Assembly: GCA_013407085.1 (NCBI GenBank)
Contig: JACCGJ010000638.1
Coordinates: 1-64,000, forward strand
Source of the DNA: Atriophallophorus winterbourni
Lineage: Eukaryota > Platyhelminthes > Trematoda > Plagiorchiida > Microphallidae
DNA: 64,000 nucleotides
Direction: 5' to 3'
Shown here: piece by piece, positions 32,801 to 44,258 of the stretch
Layout: the number at the start of each line of letters is the position of its first letter
Position numbering within the stretch: position 1 is the stretch's first letter
Notes under the pieces: model-generated
Databases searched by the model: none
What the model was told of the DNA's origin: nothing
The model's input: the letters and a program-made list of their open reading frames with translations, nothing else
Made by a program: the position numbers and the translations under genes

Positions 32801-35530
32801 TTCAATATTTTCATTCCTACCTCATTTTGATACATGATTAGTGCTTACAGCCAGTTATTCAATGCGTTATGAATATCTGATCAGGAAATATTATTCTGTC
32901 ATTTTTACATTCAGGGCATCAACTGATACGTAGTCAAGGTTATGCGAAATTCTGCACTATGCCGTAGTCCTTGAATCGGGAGCCTCTGTTAGTAGACTGA
33001 GGGTTAGCGTATGATCTTCTTACCAGGCTCGGTTGAGTGAAAAATGGTATTGATTGGAACACGACACTGGGATTTCGAGTAATAAACAAACCATATTCAG
33101 ATATCCATTATTTGTGCTGTCTTCGTGTATATGAAAACAAATTCGTAACAAATCGTTTGAAGCTGATTTTCGCTTGTTATCGAAGTTTTTCTCACGATGC
33201 CGGTCTTACCTCTTTAATACAATCATATGTAACTGTTTGTCTTCTGGCTGTCAAAATGACGTGAAACATTCATAATGGTGGGCCTGCTTCCAGTGTGATC
33301 AATTGCTATCCTCCTCTACTTATCTCAACTCGAATACTTTTGACCGGTTTTCAACTAAGTCGTACCGCGAAGATTATATGATTTTCAGCAAATGAAGAGT
33401 TTTGAATCTGGATCAACTATTTCTTTCACTACAAGATTAGACAGCCACATTTGGGGAAAAAATTGTCAGAGGCTTTAGTTGATCATGTTTTACCCAAAAC
33501 GGAACAGAACCAAATGTGTTTCTTTTAGGCCACTTACGGCTCGTCAAGATATTTCATTTCTATCGATCTCGTCGTGAATCGCATTTAGATCGCGCACGCT
33601 GGTAGAACTGTGAGCTTGGTGTAAGTTCGTGATCTTTTTCGGTTTTTCGAGGCTGAAGTCACATGGGACACCATCGCCAGAGCAAAAGATGAAAAACCCG
33701 ATTTTTCTAGTCTCAAACCATGGGTAATATGAGTTTTACCGCTCCTGGCTCACGAAGCTGAATATAAGTATCGGCCGTATGGGTTCCGGTGGTCTGATAT
33801 AGGACTAATCTACCAGGTTTTGTTCATTACTCACAATTGTACCAATGTTAGCTATCATTCATTCACAAAGACTGATGCAACTAGTCTTGGGTGTGTCGTT
33901 CGTGCAACGAATGTTAGCCATGTGATCAGATACACTTTTCAAGTCTCACCAATAGTCATTTCTCCGCCTATACAGAACGGATAATGAATTATGTTCGATT
34001 GAAAATTTAGCTGGCAAACACTTTGACACACTTCATTCTCGAATCCTCTTCTTTTCTGTGGAGGTCTTGCACTTGCGTGTCAGCTTGTCTTCGTACGTCA
34101 CTGTGGCGTTCTCAGCATTTTTACCGTTTTTATTCATTTCCAAATACAATTTATTTCTCACTGATTAGCTTTGCCAGTCCCGATGATATCCATACTACTC
34201 GTCCGATTTCTCGGCTTGGAACGGCTCACCGGAAGCTACAGCAATCTGAATCTTATCAAGGGCGTGGCATCTGTTGTCGGGCCACTGGTTGCCGGTTAGT
34301 TCACGTGGTGCACAAACTTTCTCACAACAACATACTAGGCATTGTTCATTTGCATTTATTTCCATCATGCACACCCCACGATCGGTCTGTCTGTGCGGCA
34401 CTTTGCCTGGATCAGGCTTGTGTTTTCATACCATACGATCGGTTTCGTGCTGTTTGCACTCATCGGGTATGGATAGTAGGATCAGGATTCGCATGCGCTT
34501 GAAACAGTTTTTCTTGTTTTCTGTGGTGATATCTTCGCTCGGTTTTGTTTTCTCATAGAGACAAATGAGCAGGCATCGGCTTTAAGTGTTGTACACATTT
34601 CATTGGACTGCTTTATCACCAGGTTATTTAGAATTACTTCTCATGGTATGGCAGTATCTGAAAAACATATTGCTGAACAAGTTAGATTTTTTAATGTTTA
34701 ATGCTGGTTTCTCTTGTCTTTCGATTCAGTCGTTAGTGTGATATTTAAATTTGCCGTGTTTTCGTAAATTGAATTTGAATTGAATTTGAATTGAATTGAA
34801 TTGAACCTTGCAACACTCGCGAAAACTCATTCACTATTATTTCAGTTTCATTTTTGAAACAAACCTTAACTGTAGCGTTCTAGCTTTCATAATTCGTTAC
34901 TGTTGTTGCTGCCATTCACAACACCCTCCGTTCGTAATGAGAATTGGTTGTCTTGATGAGGCTTTTTCAAACAAAATAAGATCGCTCCGCTTCAAATTGA
35001 CAACTAAGATTTTTCGAAGCTCCTGTGTCGAAACCGTTACGGAAACTGAGTGATCCCAAGCCTCGTTTGCCCATTGATTTTTCCATATTCCATGTTTAAG
35101 CGTTTGGCTGTCTGGCAGACTTCAGTGAGCATAAGAGCAACTCACTTTTCAACCAATGAATCTAGAGTTACTAGAGGAAGCGGTCGAGTAAATTTAATGA
35201 AAGCAATCATATTGTCCCGCAGTTAACGGCCCTCTTTCCTTCACATGTCAACTGGTACGAAACAGTTCATAAAGTGCCGTGCCATTTCTGATGCTCTTGT
35301 TTCTGTTTTTCTCCCATTTCATTATTTACTTCTTCGCAGTGAACATCGTAGAGAAAACCGGACAAACGGACCACTACTTTTATGTAGCTGGATTGTGTTT
35401 CTTTCTATCTGCATTGTTCCACCTTGGCCTGTGTCGATTCCCTTGTTCAAAAGTCCAGGCCGATCAAACCGATATGAGGACATTATGTTGCCTTGCTGTT
35501 CGCACTGGCGATAAAAGCGGTCAACATTGA
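23843..35530 (+). CDS. SLC16-like monocarboxylate transporter (MFS), eight exons, 5' exon uncertain
   Basis: Exons: 23843-24035, 25407-25550, 26118-26557, 28850-29087, 29163-29939, 31849-32034, 34178-34294, 35340-35530; all GT-AG, with phases consistent over 2286 nt (761 residues). The N-terminal RDAGWAWVIMLSSF is the conserved DGGWGW-type start of helix 1. NYSRTQFAIAGS and GAFASPFVQRYGFQSMG follow helices 1-2. FERYRGIASGVATSGAGVG is the monocarboxylate-transporter signature around helix 5. LERLTGSYSNLNLIKGVAS and GPLVA...TGQTDHYFYVAG are the helix 10-12 blocks. The family moves lactate, pyruvate or similar monocarboxylates across the plasma membrane; the substrate here is unknown. The cytosolic loop between helices 6 and 7 is about 350 residues, far longer than in vertebrate MCTs. 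The predicted C-terminus ends 63 codons into the last exon. Confidence 0.88.
25840..25943 (-). ncRNA. Hammerhead ribozyme (intact core) as a 104 bp insertion with 13 bp target duplication
   Basis: On the minus strand: stem I CCAC, CTGACGA (25910-25904), stem II CGGC-AAACA-GCCA, GAAA (25890-25887), CCGGTA, with predicted cleavage between 25881 and 25880, then GTGG. Outward, CTTAC pairs with GTAAG (25869-25873 with 25920-25924) and GCTCAC with GTGAGC (25853-25858 with 25935-25940), all nested. Stem II has one C-A mismatch next to the core. GATATGATAGACC flanks the unit on both sides (25827-25839 and 25944-25956), showing it moved as a unit of about 104 bp. It lies in an SLC16 intron, antisense to the gene. 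Confidence 0.8.
28040..28290. repeat. Dispersed repeat shared with 22775-23055
   Basis: See the partner copy; this one lies in the 2.3 kb SLC16 intron between exons 26118-26557 and 28850-29087. The shared blocks extend to GTGCCGGTTGTC at about 28270-28281. Confidence 0.5.
30181..30245 (-). repeat. LINE-like 3' terminal fragment
   Basis: CAATTCAATTTTA, GTCTAAAAAGCATATG and CCACAGAATAATAT on the + strand match 59553-59620. Read on the minus strand it is an A/T-rich end with AATAAA-like and (TTGAA)n-type sequence, as at the 3' ends of CR1/RTE-type elements. It lies in an SLC16 intron. Confidence 0.5.
32146..32255 (-). ncRNA. Hammerhead ribozyme with intact CTGATGA/GAAA core
   Basis: On the minus strand: CCGC, CTGATGA (32213-32207), stem II CGGC-AAACA-GCCA, GAAA (32193-32190), CCGGTA, with predicted cleavage between 32184 and 32183, then GTGG. 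The outer pairs CTTAC/GTAAG and GCTCAC/GTGAGC are kept. Compared with the copy at 25840 the second stem I pair is G-T instead of A-T, so pairing is maintained. It continues on the minus-strand 5' side into CTGTTTCAAGG, shared with the 34.5 kb copy. It lies in an SLC16 intron, antisense to the gene. No clear target duplication was found. Confidence 0.78.
34378..34507 (-). ncRNA. Hammerhead ribozyme joined to the head of SINE-like family 1
   Basis: On the minus strand: CCATAC (34472-34467), CCGATGA (CTGATGA with U4-to-C), stem II GTGC-AAACA-GCAC, GAAA (34446-34443), CCGATC, with predicted cleavage between 34437 and 34436, then GTATGG (34436-34431), giving a perfect 6 bp stem I. Immediately downstream the sequence continues as GTATGGTATGAAAACACAAG and CCTGATCCAGGCAAAGTGCC, which is the head of SINE-like family 1, and ends after about 60 bp. 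The upstream arm is CTGTTTCAAGCGCATGCG. The U4-to-C change and G-to-A in stem III probably impair it. It lies in the last SLC16 intron, antisense to the gene. Confidence 0.8.
34766..34808. repeat. TTGAA/TTTGAA microsatellite
   Basis: Repeated AATTGAATTTGAATTG units over about 43 bp in the last SLC16 intron. Similar pentamers end the LINE-like tail at 59545-59565, so it may mark a LINE 3' end. Confidence 0.6.
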
Positions 35531-36639
35531 ACTCTTGCTGCGGTCGAATTACTCAGGTTCTTCGTTTATCTCCACTTCGTCGATGACGCCGCTCACCTGT
35601 TTTCTATTTAGATTTGAAATTGAATCGATTTTTTAACTCATTTACTACCACTAATAACAATAATAATGAACATTAGCTACAATTACAAGTTTTCTGTTGC
35701 GCATCCTATGCCTCTGCATTCCGCCAAAGGTTTTAATTCATAGCTTTAATGTTCCAAAAAGCAAATGCTTTACAATAACCATAGGTTAGGTTTTCTCCTG
35801 AGGTTGAGCCCTCAAAACAAGTTCTGCTGAGCTACCCTGATTTCGGAGTTCACCATTCTATGAACACGAAATAATTCGCAAAACATACAACCCATGCACT
35901 CGTATACCTTAAAATTTCTAACGTCTCATACGTTTGTTTCGCGAATCAGTTCATTCGGTAACGCGTAGGGAGAGACCAGCGTGAGATCTCCCTTGCGGCT
36001 TTCGCTGTTATGAATCACGAGTGCCAAAAGGACGCTGTGCTGCTGGTGTCGCTCTACTCGTTCACAAAATGTCATTCAACGTATACACCGAAACCTATTG
36101 TGTTGTACGCAGTCATTTACAGATTTCATCGCTTTCTTACAGTCCCGCCTCATCTATTGAACGTTTCATTGTGTTGTGATAGTAGGTTATAGTATTCTTT
36201 ACCAGCTCACAGTATTGCGCTGTCCTTGCTGTTTAGGTTGCTCAAACGAAATGCAGTAAAAAGCTTCGAGAGCTGTTCGTCGTGGCTTCAGTGGCGCGTT
36301 TCCGATTAATGTGCCTTATATAAATGTTTTTAAATTAGTTGTGAAATCCACTAGAGTTTACTTGGATGAAATATAGTGTGTGTACGTGTTCGGTAGTCAA
36401 ATTGCTGCGACATTGCTCATAGTTAGAAGGATATTTTGGGTAAATCTTCCATGTGTCCCTCAGTGCGTGGAGGCAGATTCTGAACAAGAGTATGGTGGAC
36501 CGAAACGATAGTGAATATTGTGATTGTACTTAGATATCTAGTCTGCTTGGGTAGCTCGATAAAGTAGCGATCCAACGAAATAGCAAACGACACAATTTCT
36601 CACGAGTGGTGAAATGGACATACAATCGGTTATGGTAGG
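35531..36639. other. 3' flank of the SLC16 gene; no further gene recognised
   Basis: No coding motif. A short stretch near 35745-35780 (AAAAAGCAAATGCTTTACAA) weakly resembles the LINE tail at 30181. No certain polyadenylation signal could be assigned. Confidence 0.4.
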
Positions 36640-36868
36640 GTATGGTATAAAAGAACAAGCCTGATCCAGGCAACGTGCCGCACAGTCAGAGACGGCACAT
36701 GGGCTAAGATACTGTCAGGTTGCCTAGGCATAGACAGATATGAGGAAGAATAAAGAACAGGAAATAGTAGTGAGACTCCAGCCTGTTTCAGCATGCAGCC
36801 CACTACCTCTGGCCAATCAATTTAGCACAGTGTTTGCACAAAGTACTGCACGATTGTGCATCCGTGTA
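36640..36868 (+). repeat. SINE-like family 1, well-preserved copy
   Basis: This copy begins GTATGGTATAAAAGAACAAG and runs through every family block to GATTGTGCATCCGTG. It is closely similar to 10738-10976, including AGACTCCAGCCTGTTTCAGC, apart from a short deletion near 36835. Confidence 0.85.
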
Positions 36869-37670
36869 TGCATTCGGTTAGAGCGTTTTGTACTGACAAT
36901 CATTCTCAGACTAAGGAAGAGAGTTAGAACAAAGAACATGAGTAGCATCTCACACAATCTCCGCTTCACTTTACCGCTAAGCAGGCTATAGTAAGCCTAT
37001 GAATGCCCGGTCACGTAAGGATAGTTGGTCGAATCGCCTAGTATGGTGTATTCATATTTATGCGACCAAAGTTGGTTAACCCTGTAGCTCAGGTGCATAA
37101 AAGTGTGTGACTGACGTGATTAGGGTTAAAACTTGTTCCAAACATAAATTAAATATCAATAATTAAGGTGTTGAATGCGGTTATATCTACCATATCCGCT
37201 TTATTGTTTGCAAGCCTAACTGGCTTATCGATTTCGACCGTCTTATGTGTATTACCGCCACTGAGTTGTCAAAATCGACGCGATGGCTTCTGTCTACAAA
37301 CTTCTCAATCCATCATTGTGACTACAGTATCGGTTCTGAAATTTCGCTTATTTGAAAATGGTGAATCGCATATTGAAAACCAATAATGTTTGTATTGGAA
37401 ACTATGTAATAAAAAAGCCCAGTTACAATACTCACAAGATTCAAAATCGCCTTAGGTCGTCATAAAAGTTCTTTTAATTTCTGGCTACCCAAAATTTTGG
37501 TAATTCTATTCAATGTACGAAAGATATTTCGTTCTGTTAGATCTTGTTTAATCGATGCGTGGTCAACCAATGTTTGATCTATAAGTAGTGGAACGCGTTA
37601 AATGAACACTAGACCGTCTATAACTCGTTATATAATGCTTTACCTAGTGATTTTGAACAGCGAGATAGTT
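36869..37670. other. No gene recognised
   Basis: Flank of the decayed gypsy element; no motif found. Confidence 0.5.
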
Positions 37671-40600
37671 TGTAGCGGTTGATCCAGCGTAGATTTCACC
37701 AGTAACAGCGTACGTCTTCTGATTATTGTAATTATTAAACCGGAACACACTTATCAATGTAACACGGCATACGGATCCAAAGCAATCACACACGATTGGC
37801 TTGTCCCAAAGCAGAACACGTGAGCGCTGTGAATATTATATTCATGTGTAGTACTTACATTTATGCAATTATAAGCAAACAATGATAACTATGTACGATT
37901 ATATATAAAATGTACAATATAAAACACAATAATCTCCTCTCTAGAGCGTTTAGAGAGAAGGAAACGCTCGAAACGAAGTTAATGCGCTGTAGTCAGCCAC
38001 CCGACCTCTCCGATCTGGTCGATTTTTTTTAATTGGGATGGTGAGTCAAAAAGAAAGATAGATTCACACGGGTCTGGGTTGATTGGATTGACTTAGCAAA
38101 CTGGGAACAATAGGAATGGGCGGGGTTAAAGGAAAACTCTCAACATCGAGGATACTACGTCGGGTGTGAACATTTGAGTTTGGTGTTTCGTCGCGCACTG
38201 GTCCAATAAACGCTGTCTTCAAGTGTTCAATAGTAACCGTATCTTGAGCACCATTTAGCTCGATGACAAAGTATTTGGCACAGCGCTAATGATTTTGAAG
38301 TGTCCAGTGTATGGGGCCTGCAGGGGTTTGCACGTGTGATCAGTTCGATCAAAAACAAAAGCACGCGAATGTAAATCACTTGGCTAGTAAACGTTACGAG
38401 TGTATGGGAGAGTGAAGTGGCACGCAATTGACGCATGAAGGATCGTACGCGATTAACATAGTTCAGAACAATAATATCTGCTGCTATATCATGGGATGCG
38501 ATCAAATCACCATGAAATCGGATTTGAGCAACGTGAACTAAATCTGCCGCGAAACAACCGAGATCTTTTGTGACAGTAGCACGTATACCAAGAAGGATTA
38601 ATGGCAGGCTCTCTGCCCTATTTTACGTATTACCATGTGACATAAGTGCGACTTTCAGCTGTCGATCGAACCATCCGTTAGCGCTAGGATGATAAGCTGT
38701 TGTTTTTATGCGATTATCACTTGAAGAATAGTCAACTCACGGAAAAGGGTGGGTTGAATTAAGGATCCGCGATCCGTAGTAATAGTTGAGGGGACAACGT
38801 AAGTGCTGATCCAGTTATGCAGAAAAGTTTTCGCTACGGTTTCCGTTGTAATATCAGTATCACTGGCTAAAGGTCAGCGGCTGAAACGGTCGACACAAGT
38901 TAAAATGTATTTGAAACCATTAGAATTAGCTAGAGGACCGACAATGTCGCGATGAACGTGCTGAAAACTTTGACTCGGTGGAGGAGAAAATCCTGGAGCA
39001 CTGGAAGCATGATAATGCAGTTTGCTGAGTTGACACTGGATACAGGCTTTTTTCAATTTTGAATATCCGCCAAACAAAGCCATCAGTGATCAACTTACGA
39101 ATAGCACGAATGCCATGGTGGGAAAGGGAGGCTGTTCAAAAAATGAACTTTCTAAGTAATTTTGGTACCAAATGACGGGGATGGTCGGTGGAAAAATTAC
39201 ACAATAAAGTCAAAATCGAATTTGGTAAGGAAACATGTTGAATTCTAAGGGATGAGGTAGATTGATATTGCAGTAAGTCACTGTCCTGTTTCGGAGCCTC
39301 TGCCAAATGCTCCAGATCCAGTGATTGAGGTGAGTAGCATGCGAGAAAATGCATTAGCAAATGTGTTCGATGAAGCACACAGGCAACGTATATCACTCGT
39401 AAATTGCGAAATATAGTCAAGTTGACTTATCTAAGAAGGTGAATATTTATCAGCTTTAGCAGACAAGGTAAATGACAGAGGCTCATGTTCTGTCCAAACA
39501 GTAAAACCTGCGGCCTTCGAGCAAATGAAGAAAATGGCGGACAGCAAAGTATATAGTTAACAATTCACGACCAAATGTACTGCGACGTGTCTAGGCGGGC
39601 TGGAGACGACGGTAAAAATGCAAGCGGTTTAACAACAATACTTTACTTTAGGACAGCACTGACTGCAGCTTGGGATGCATCATTGGCAAGCGAAAGTGAA
39701 GCATAAGGATTCCTGGACAAATAATATAATGTAAATGCTTCATTCAATGTGGTCTTCAATCGTTAAAACGATTAAACACCATCATCATTCATTTTAAATT
39801 GATGCTCATTCCCGAGTAAAATATCAGTCATTCGTTGAGATATGTTAGCACAACGGGGAATGAATTTGCTGTAATCATTGACTAAACCAATGAATGAATG
39901 TAACTGTCGAGGAGAAGTGGGGCGTGAATAGTCGGTAATTGATGAGAACTTATCGGACAAGGGGCGAATTGCGTTTCAAGCGACTTGATTTCCTAAAATT
40001 TTGAGGGAAGCTACACCAAAAAGGCATTTATCCAGATTTACCACGACGTCAAACTGTGAAATTCGGTTAAATATTGCACTCAGATGTTCTGTATGTTCCG
40101 CTTGAGACGAACTAGCAATTACGACATCAATATATACATGAACAAAAGATAATCCTGGGAAATCTTTGTCCATGAATCTCTAGAAGGTTTTAGCGTAAAG
40201 CAAAGGGTATTTTTAGAAATTCGAAAAGTACAAAAGATGTGGTGGTGGCTGTTTTCGGAATATCATCGGCGACAGGTATCTGGTGATAAGCATGCATCAG
40301 ATCCATTTTAGAAAACTGTCTTTCCATGCAAGGAAAGAGCAAAATCAGGTATACGGGGAATAGGGTAGGGATCGGGAATAGTAAGTTTGTTAAGAGCACG
40401 GTAATCTCCCCATGGATGCCAAGCGTCAGATTTATTCTTTTCCACAATGTGAAAGGGGTTTTCCCAGGGCGATTCGGATGGTAGTATGATTCCAAGTTCA
40501 AGCATGTGTTCTAACTCACGCTTTGCTACCTCGAACTTGTTCGGATGCAAACAACGGAGTTTGTTAAACACCGGAGGACCACAGGTAGGAAAGTTGTGTT

Positions 40601-42200
40601 TGACGTCATGTTTAACAGTAGTGGATTGCGAAGACGGTTTAATAACTTCAGAAAATTCTGTCAGTAAGTCCCTGAACGCTGATGGGCTGTCATGGGTGAG
40701 TACTCGAATGGTTCGGATGTGGAAATCACAGAAGTTACCGAATAAATTAATCTTTGATAAATTGCCAATTAGCTTACGTCCAGATATATTGATTGAAATA
40801 TCGAAATTAGAAAGGCAATCTGCACCCAGAATTGGTACTTTGACATCAGCGAGCGTAAAAACACATTAAGAGTAACGTCTGAGAGCTAATTCGACAGAAA
40901 GTGATCTTTGAAGGAAAGTAGCGATTTTCATGATGTTTGCGACTGTAACTTCAACGACGACGGGTTTTCGCGTTCCATATAGAATGGTGGGATGACACTA
41001 ATTTCTGCACCAGTGTAGATGAGGAGTCGCTTTTCCGTGACCCTATTCGTTACATAGAAAAGATGTCTGTGAGTGCTGCCCGACAGAGCTGTCGAGTGTA
41101 ATGCCTGGTCTCGTAGTTTATCTGGCTTGTTTGCACGACATTTGGATCGTATGTGTGGTCGATGATTACGAGAATTAGTATGAGATTGTGCGACGTTCTG
41201 TACTTGCATGAATCATTTATGGAACATCGGTTTTAACTCTTCGAAATCTCGTTGCATCGGTGTGCTAGAATCATCGACAGTCGTGTGATTTATGCGAGAT
41301 AGTGTAGCATTGTGACAGATGTCTTTTAGTTCGTCTGCAATGCGATCTAAGTGTTGGAGACTGGTGTTCTTGTCAATTATGGCCAAAGCTTTGCGCATTC
41401 GTGTAGTTAGCCTCTGCTGATATATTTCACGAATGATTTCGTCATCCAACGGCTTGTCTCCTTGTTACTTAAGGATGTGCCGTAAGTGTTGCGATGGTGT
41501 GTGGTCACCCATTTTCACACCAAACAAAAGCTTCCGTTAATTTTGCTCGTCAGTAGACGGAGTACGTGCAATGATGGCATGATTAACTGCATCGTACGGA
41601 TTATCAGCAGGAGTGTTTTATAATAAATCAGCAACCTACTTTGCGATCGACGGTGGAAACATACCAACTACACGGTTATACTGGGCTCGTTGAATTTTCA
41701 CGCGGTAAAATTCGAATATAGCTTCGATTTGTGCGAACAAGAGGCTAGGTTTGTTCATACCAAAAGAGGGAATGCTAAAGTGTGACATTGCGTCTGTAGA
41801 AATATCCTCAGATGGAGTATCAAAAATGCTGACTTGATATCCTTTGCGTAAATGGAAAATATATATTACAGCAAAATCAAAATAAATGGGAGTATATGGT
41901 ACGAACAAAATTTAGAAATGAAAAATGTTAGGGGTACAAAAATTTGTAGTGCTTGATCCTGTCGAGATTTAACCACTAACAGCGTAAGCCTTCTGAAAAT
42001 TGTACCCAATATACCGGAACACACTTCTCAACGTAACACCTCATACAGATCCAAAAAAATCACACACGTTAGACTTATCCGAAACCAGAACACGTGAGCG
42101 GCGTGAATAATATATTCAAATTGTGTACATATTTACATGTATGTATTATAACAAATCATTGACGAAGTTTATACGAGTAATAAAATAAAATATACAATAA
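37671..42200 (-). mobile_element. Gypsy element C, decayed Ty3/gypsy retrotransposon
   Basis: The LTRs are about 258 bp: 37671-37928 and 41945-about 42200, sharing GTAGCGGTTGATCC/GTAGTGCTTGATCC, CCGGAACACACTT and CACGTGAGCG blocks with many differences. A purine tract (CTCTAGAGAGGAGATTAT on the minus strand) abuts the 3' LTR. The internal order on the minus strand is gag, protease, RT, RNase H, integrase. The low LTR similarity and broken frames make it the oldest of the three gypsy copies here. Confidence 0.75.
38227..41908 (-). pseudogene. Gag-pol remnants of gypsy element C
   Basis: Fragments in order on the minus strand: gag-like (41908-41636, SFGMNKPSLLFAQIEAIFEF, the same PLWFxQIEAIF motif as in gypsy A; 41449-41213); protease (41209-40928, [11 protein letters not shown]); RT (40571-40190, NPFHIVEKNKSDAWHPWGDY, LMHAYHQIPVADD); RT thumb/RNase H (40173-39772, HVYIDVVIASSSQAEH, FIGLVNDYSKFIPRCA); integrase (39083-38874, ACIQCQLSKLHYHA, VHRDIVGPL, CVDRFSR) and its C-terminus (38505-38227). 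The RT catalytic YIDD reads YIDV here. There are frameshifts or stops between every block. Confidence 0.75.
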
Positions 42201-43249
42201 TGGAAATAACATTAGCACGTTGACTTCGTATGGTGCGATTAATGTCGTTCTCTTTTCCAGTATTCGATACCAGTTAATCATATAAAGCGCATGCTGTCTT
42301 CTTTAACCAGTATGTGCTCAACACTAGTTCGCAATGTCCCGTCCTATCTTTTCGAGTCTGCCAGGACATGTTTTAACACATCTTCACGAAAAGAATTCAG
42401 CTTATCTAACCTTATGTTTTTACAACAGTTGTTCTTTCGTTCTGTTGATTCAGCATTATTTATGATGTTTATTTATCATTTGGCACAATTTGCCTACGTA
42501 CAGTTCATACTCTCTTAACTGCAAACTAGCTGGCACAATTTTTCAAATCAATACATTAAGGGTGCTATTCACAGTCTATTCCAATTTACATTATATCTAT
42601 TTTTATTGAAAACTCTTAATCACTTTATTAAGCCAAGTCGCGATCGTGTTTCTTCGCTATGTTGCTGGTGCAATTTTGTCTTGTCGCTATTCCGTCTGCT
42701 TGCTGTCTATTTGTATTTATCAGGGTAGTTAATGTTGTGTACTCAAAAGATGACAAACTTGGGGGCTTGTGGTTAACGCTGAAAGATTCGTTTTACGAAT
42801 AAAGCCATTTTTTACTTATTCTGATATGACCTGAGTTCAACTTCAGATAAAGCGTTAAATATGACGTTTCGATTGGAGCTTTCGTGAAAAAATCCTAATT
42901 CTCGCGCAAAGATTTTCATAAAGTCCTTTTATCCCTTTCTTTTCGCAGCATTTCGAACATTTTTTCCGTGCGATTTATTTTATCTGTCTTCTTTTAGGTT
43001 AATTTTATACTTTTAGATAAACGTTTTCAGTTAATGAGTGGGAAAGATTATATTTGATATTTAAACTAAAATATCGGGAACCGATATCCACATTTTGTTT
43101 ATATTACTAAATAATAATCACACGAAAGACTAATATCTATGAACTAATCTGATGATCACAACGACATTGTTATATTAATGGGCATTTTATGGCTTATATC
43201 AAAAAACAGAAAGAAACCTTGTGCCAATAGTTAGTAGTTTAACTTAGAA
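42201..43249. other. AT-rich spacer, no gene recognised
   Basis: No family motif or splice structure. The short ORF at 42291-42518 has no recognisable features. Confidence 0.5.
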
Positions 43250-43753
43250 CCGCTTATTATTGGAAACATCGACTACCAATAATAGTTGGAAATTTTATCC
43301 GGAAGTTGTATGCCATTTATAGTTAATATGATAAAATACCCAGTCACAATTTTTATGCAGTGAAGACTGTCATTGCGTTGCTATCAACCCAACAATCGGG
43401 AAAATTGAAAAAGCCGAAATAGAACCTTTGAGCAAAAGTTAAGTGTGCAGTGTGTTTACCACTGATATGGTTTTTAGGAAAGCAACAAAATCAATATATG
43501 AAGGTACAGATTAGCCGAGGAAAAAGTGGATAGCTGGCTTAGAAAAAAGCGAACAAATACGATAGAAAAAGAAGGCTTCGTGATAAAAAAAGGCAGATAA
43601 ACACTGCCTGTGTTTCACTACGCATTGTATTTTTTTGGACGTGGCATTTAATCGGTCATGCTTAAAAATAATTTTTCTACGCATTTTTATTTTCTCAGTC
43701 AACGTGAACCCCTTTTATTTTCGAAACGTTTTAACATGTCTTTATGTAAACAG
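43250..43753. repeat. Repeat X, left part (split by gypsy A)
   Basis: Nearly the same sequence as 58596-59095 (blocks TCGACTACCAATAATAGTTG, GAAGACTGTCATTGCGTTG, TTTCGAAACGTTT). Its end near 43620-43753 also matches 53190-53300. The repeat resumes on the other side of gypsy A at 50758. No coding capacity was recognised; the class is unknown. Confidence 0.65.
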
Positions 43754-44160
43754 TGTAGTGTACCGAGAATATAAGTCTAGCACTACACACGAAATGTCAA
43801 AAATGTAAAGAACTCACTGAAAGACCAAAGGAGCAAATGTCCAAATAAAGATCCGTAACGTCCAACGATAGCGAGGTAATCCACACAGGAAAATCCAAGA
43901 AATGGAATCCAAGGTGCAGAAAGCGCTAAAATGTTGGAGAATTTGTTAATCACAGTTCCAGCACAGAGTGGCGCACACAGACTTCACAACCACGGGAGAA
44001 GACAAAATCCTAGTTCGAAATTGTATTGACCGCCAAAAAGTGTATTGTACAAGCATTGACACAGACAAAGTATGCATGGCTAAAAAAAACGAATAACTAT
44101 ACAAGGCCAAAAATTGTATGTACAAAATACGAAGTAACGAAGTGGAAGCAGTTCACTACA
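43754..44160 (-). repeat. 3' LTR of gypsy A
   Basis: 407 bp; pairs with 50351-50757 and is closely similar to the lone LTR at 59096-59500. Confidence 0.88.
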
Positions 44161-44258
44161 ATACTCCCCCATCAGAGCGTTAGTTAGGCTTGAATGAAGT
44201 GTAACATACGCTCTAACTTTTCACGTAGTCAGCAAGGCGTTTGGGCCAATGCACATGT

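Noticed and set aside
33840..33930. FTKTDATSLGCVVRATN-like reading, resembling an RNase H TDAS block
   Set aside because: Short isolated match, with no neighbouring RT or integrase blocks in order.
35222..35272. Alternative exon for the transporter at a CAG acceptor near 35221
   Set aside because: Splicing 34294 directly to 35340 restores the conserved spacing before TGQTDHYFYVAG, so the extra exon is not needed.
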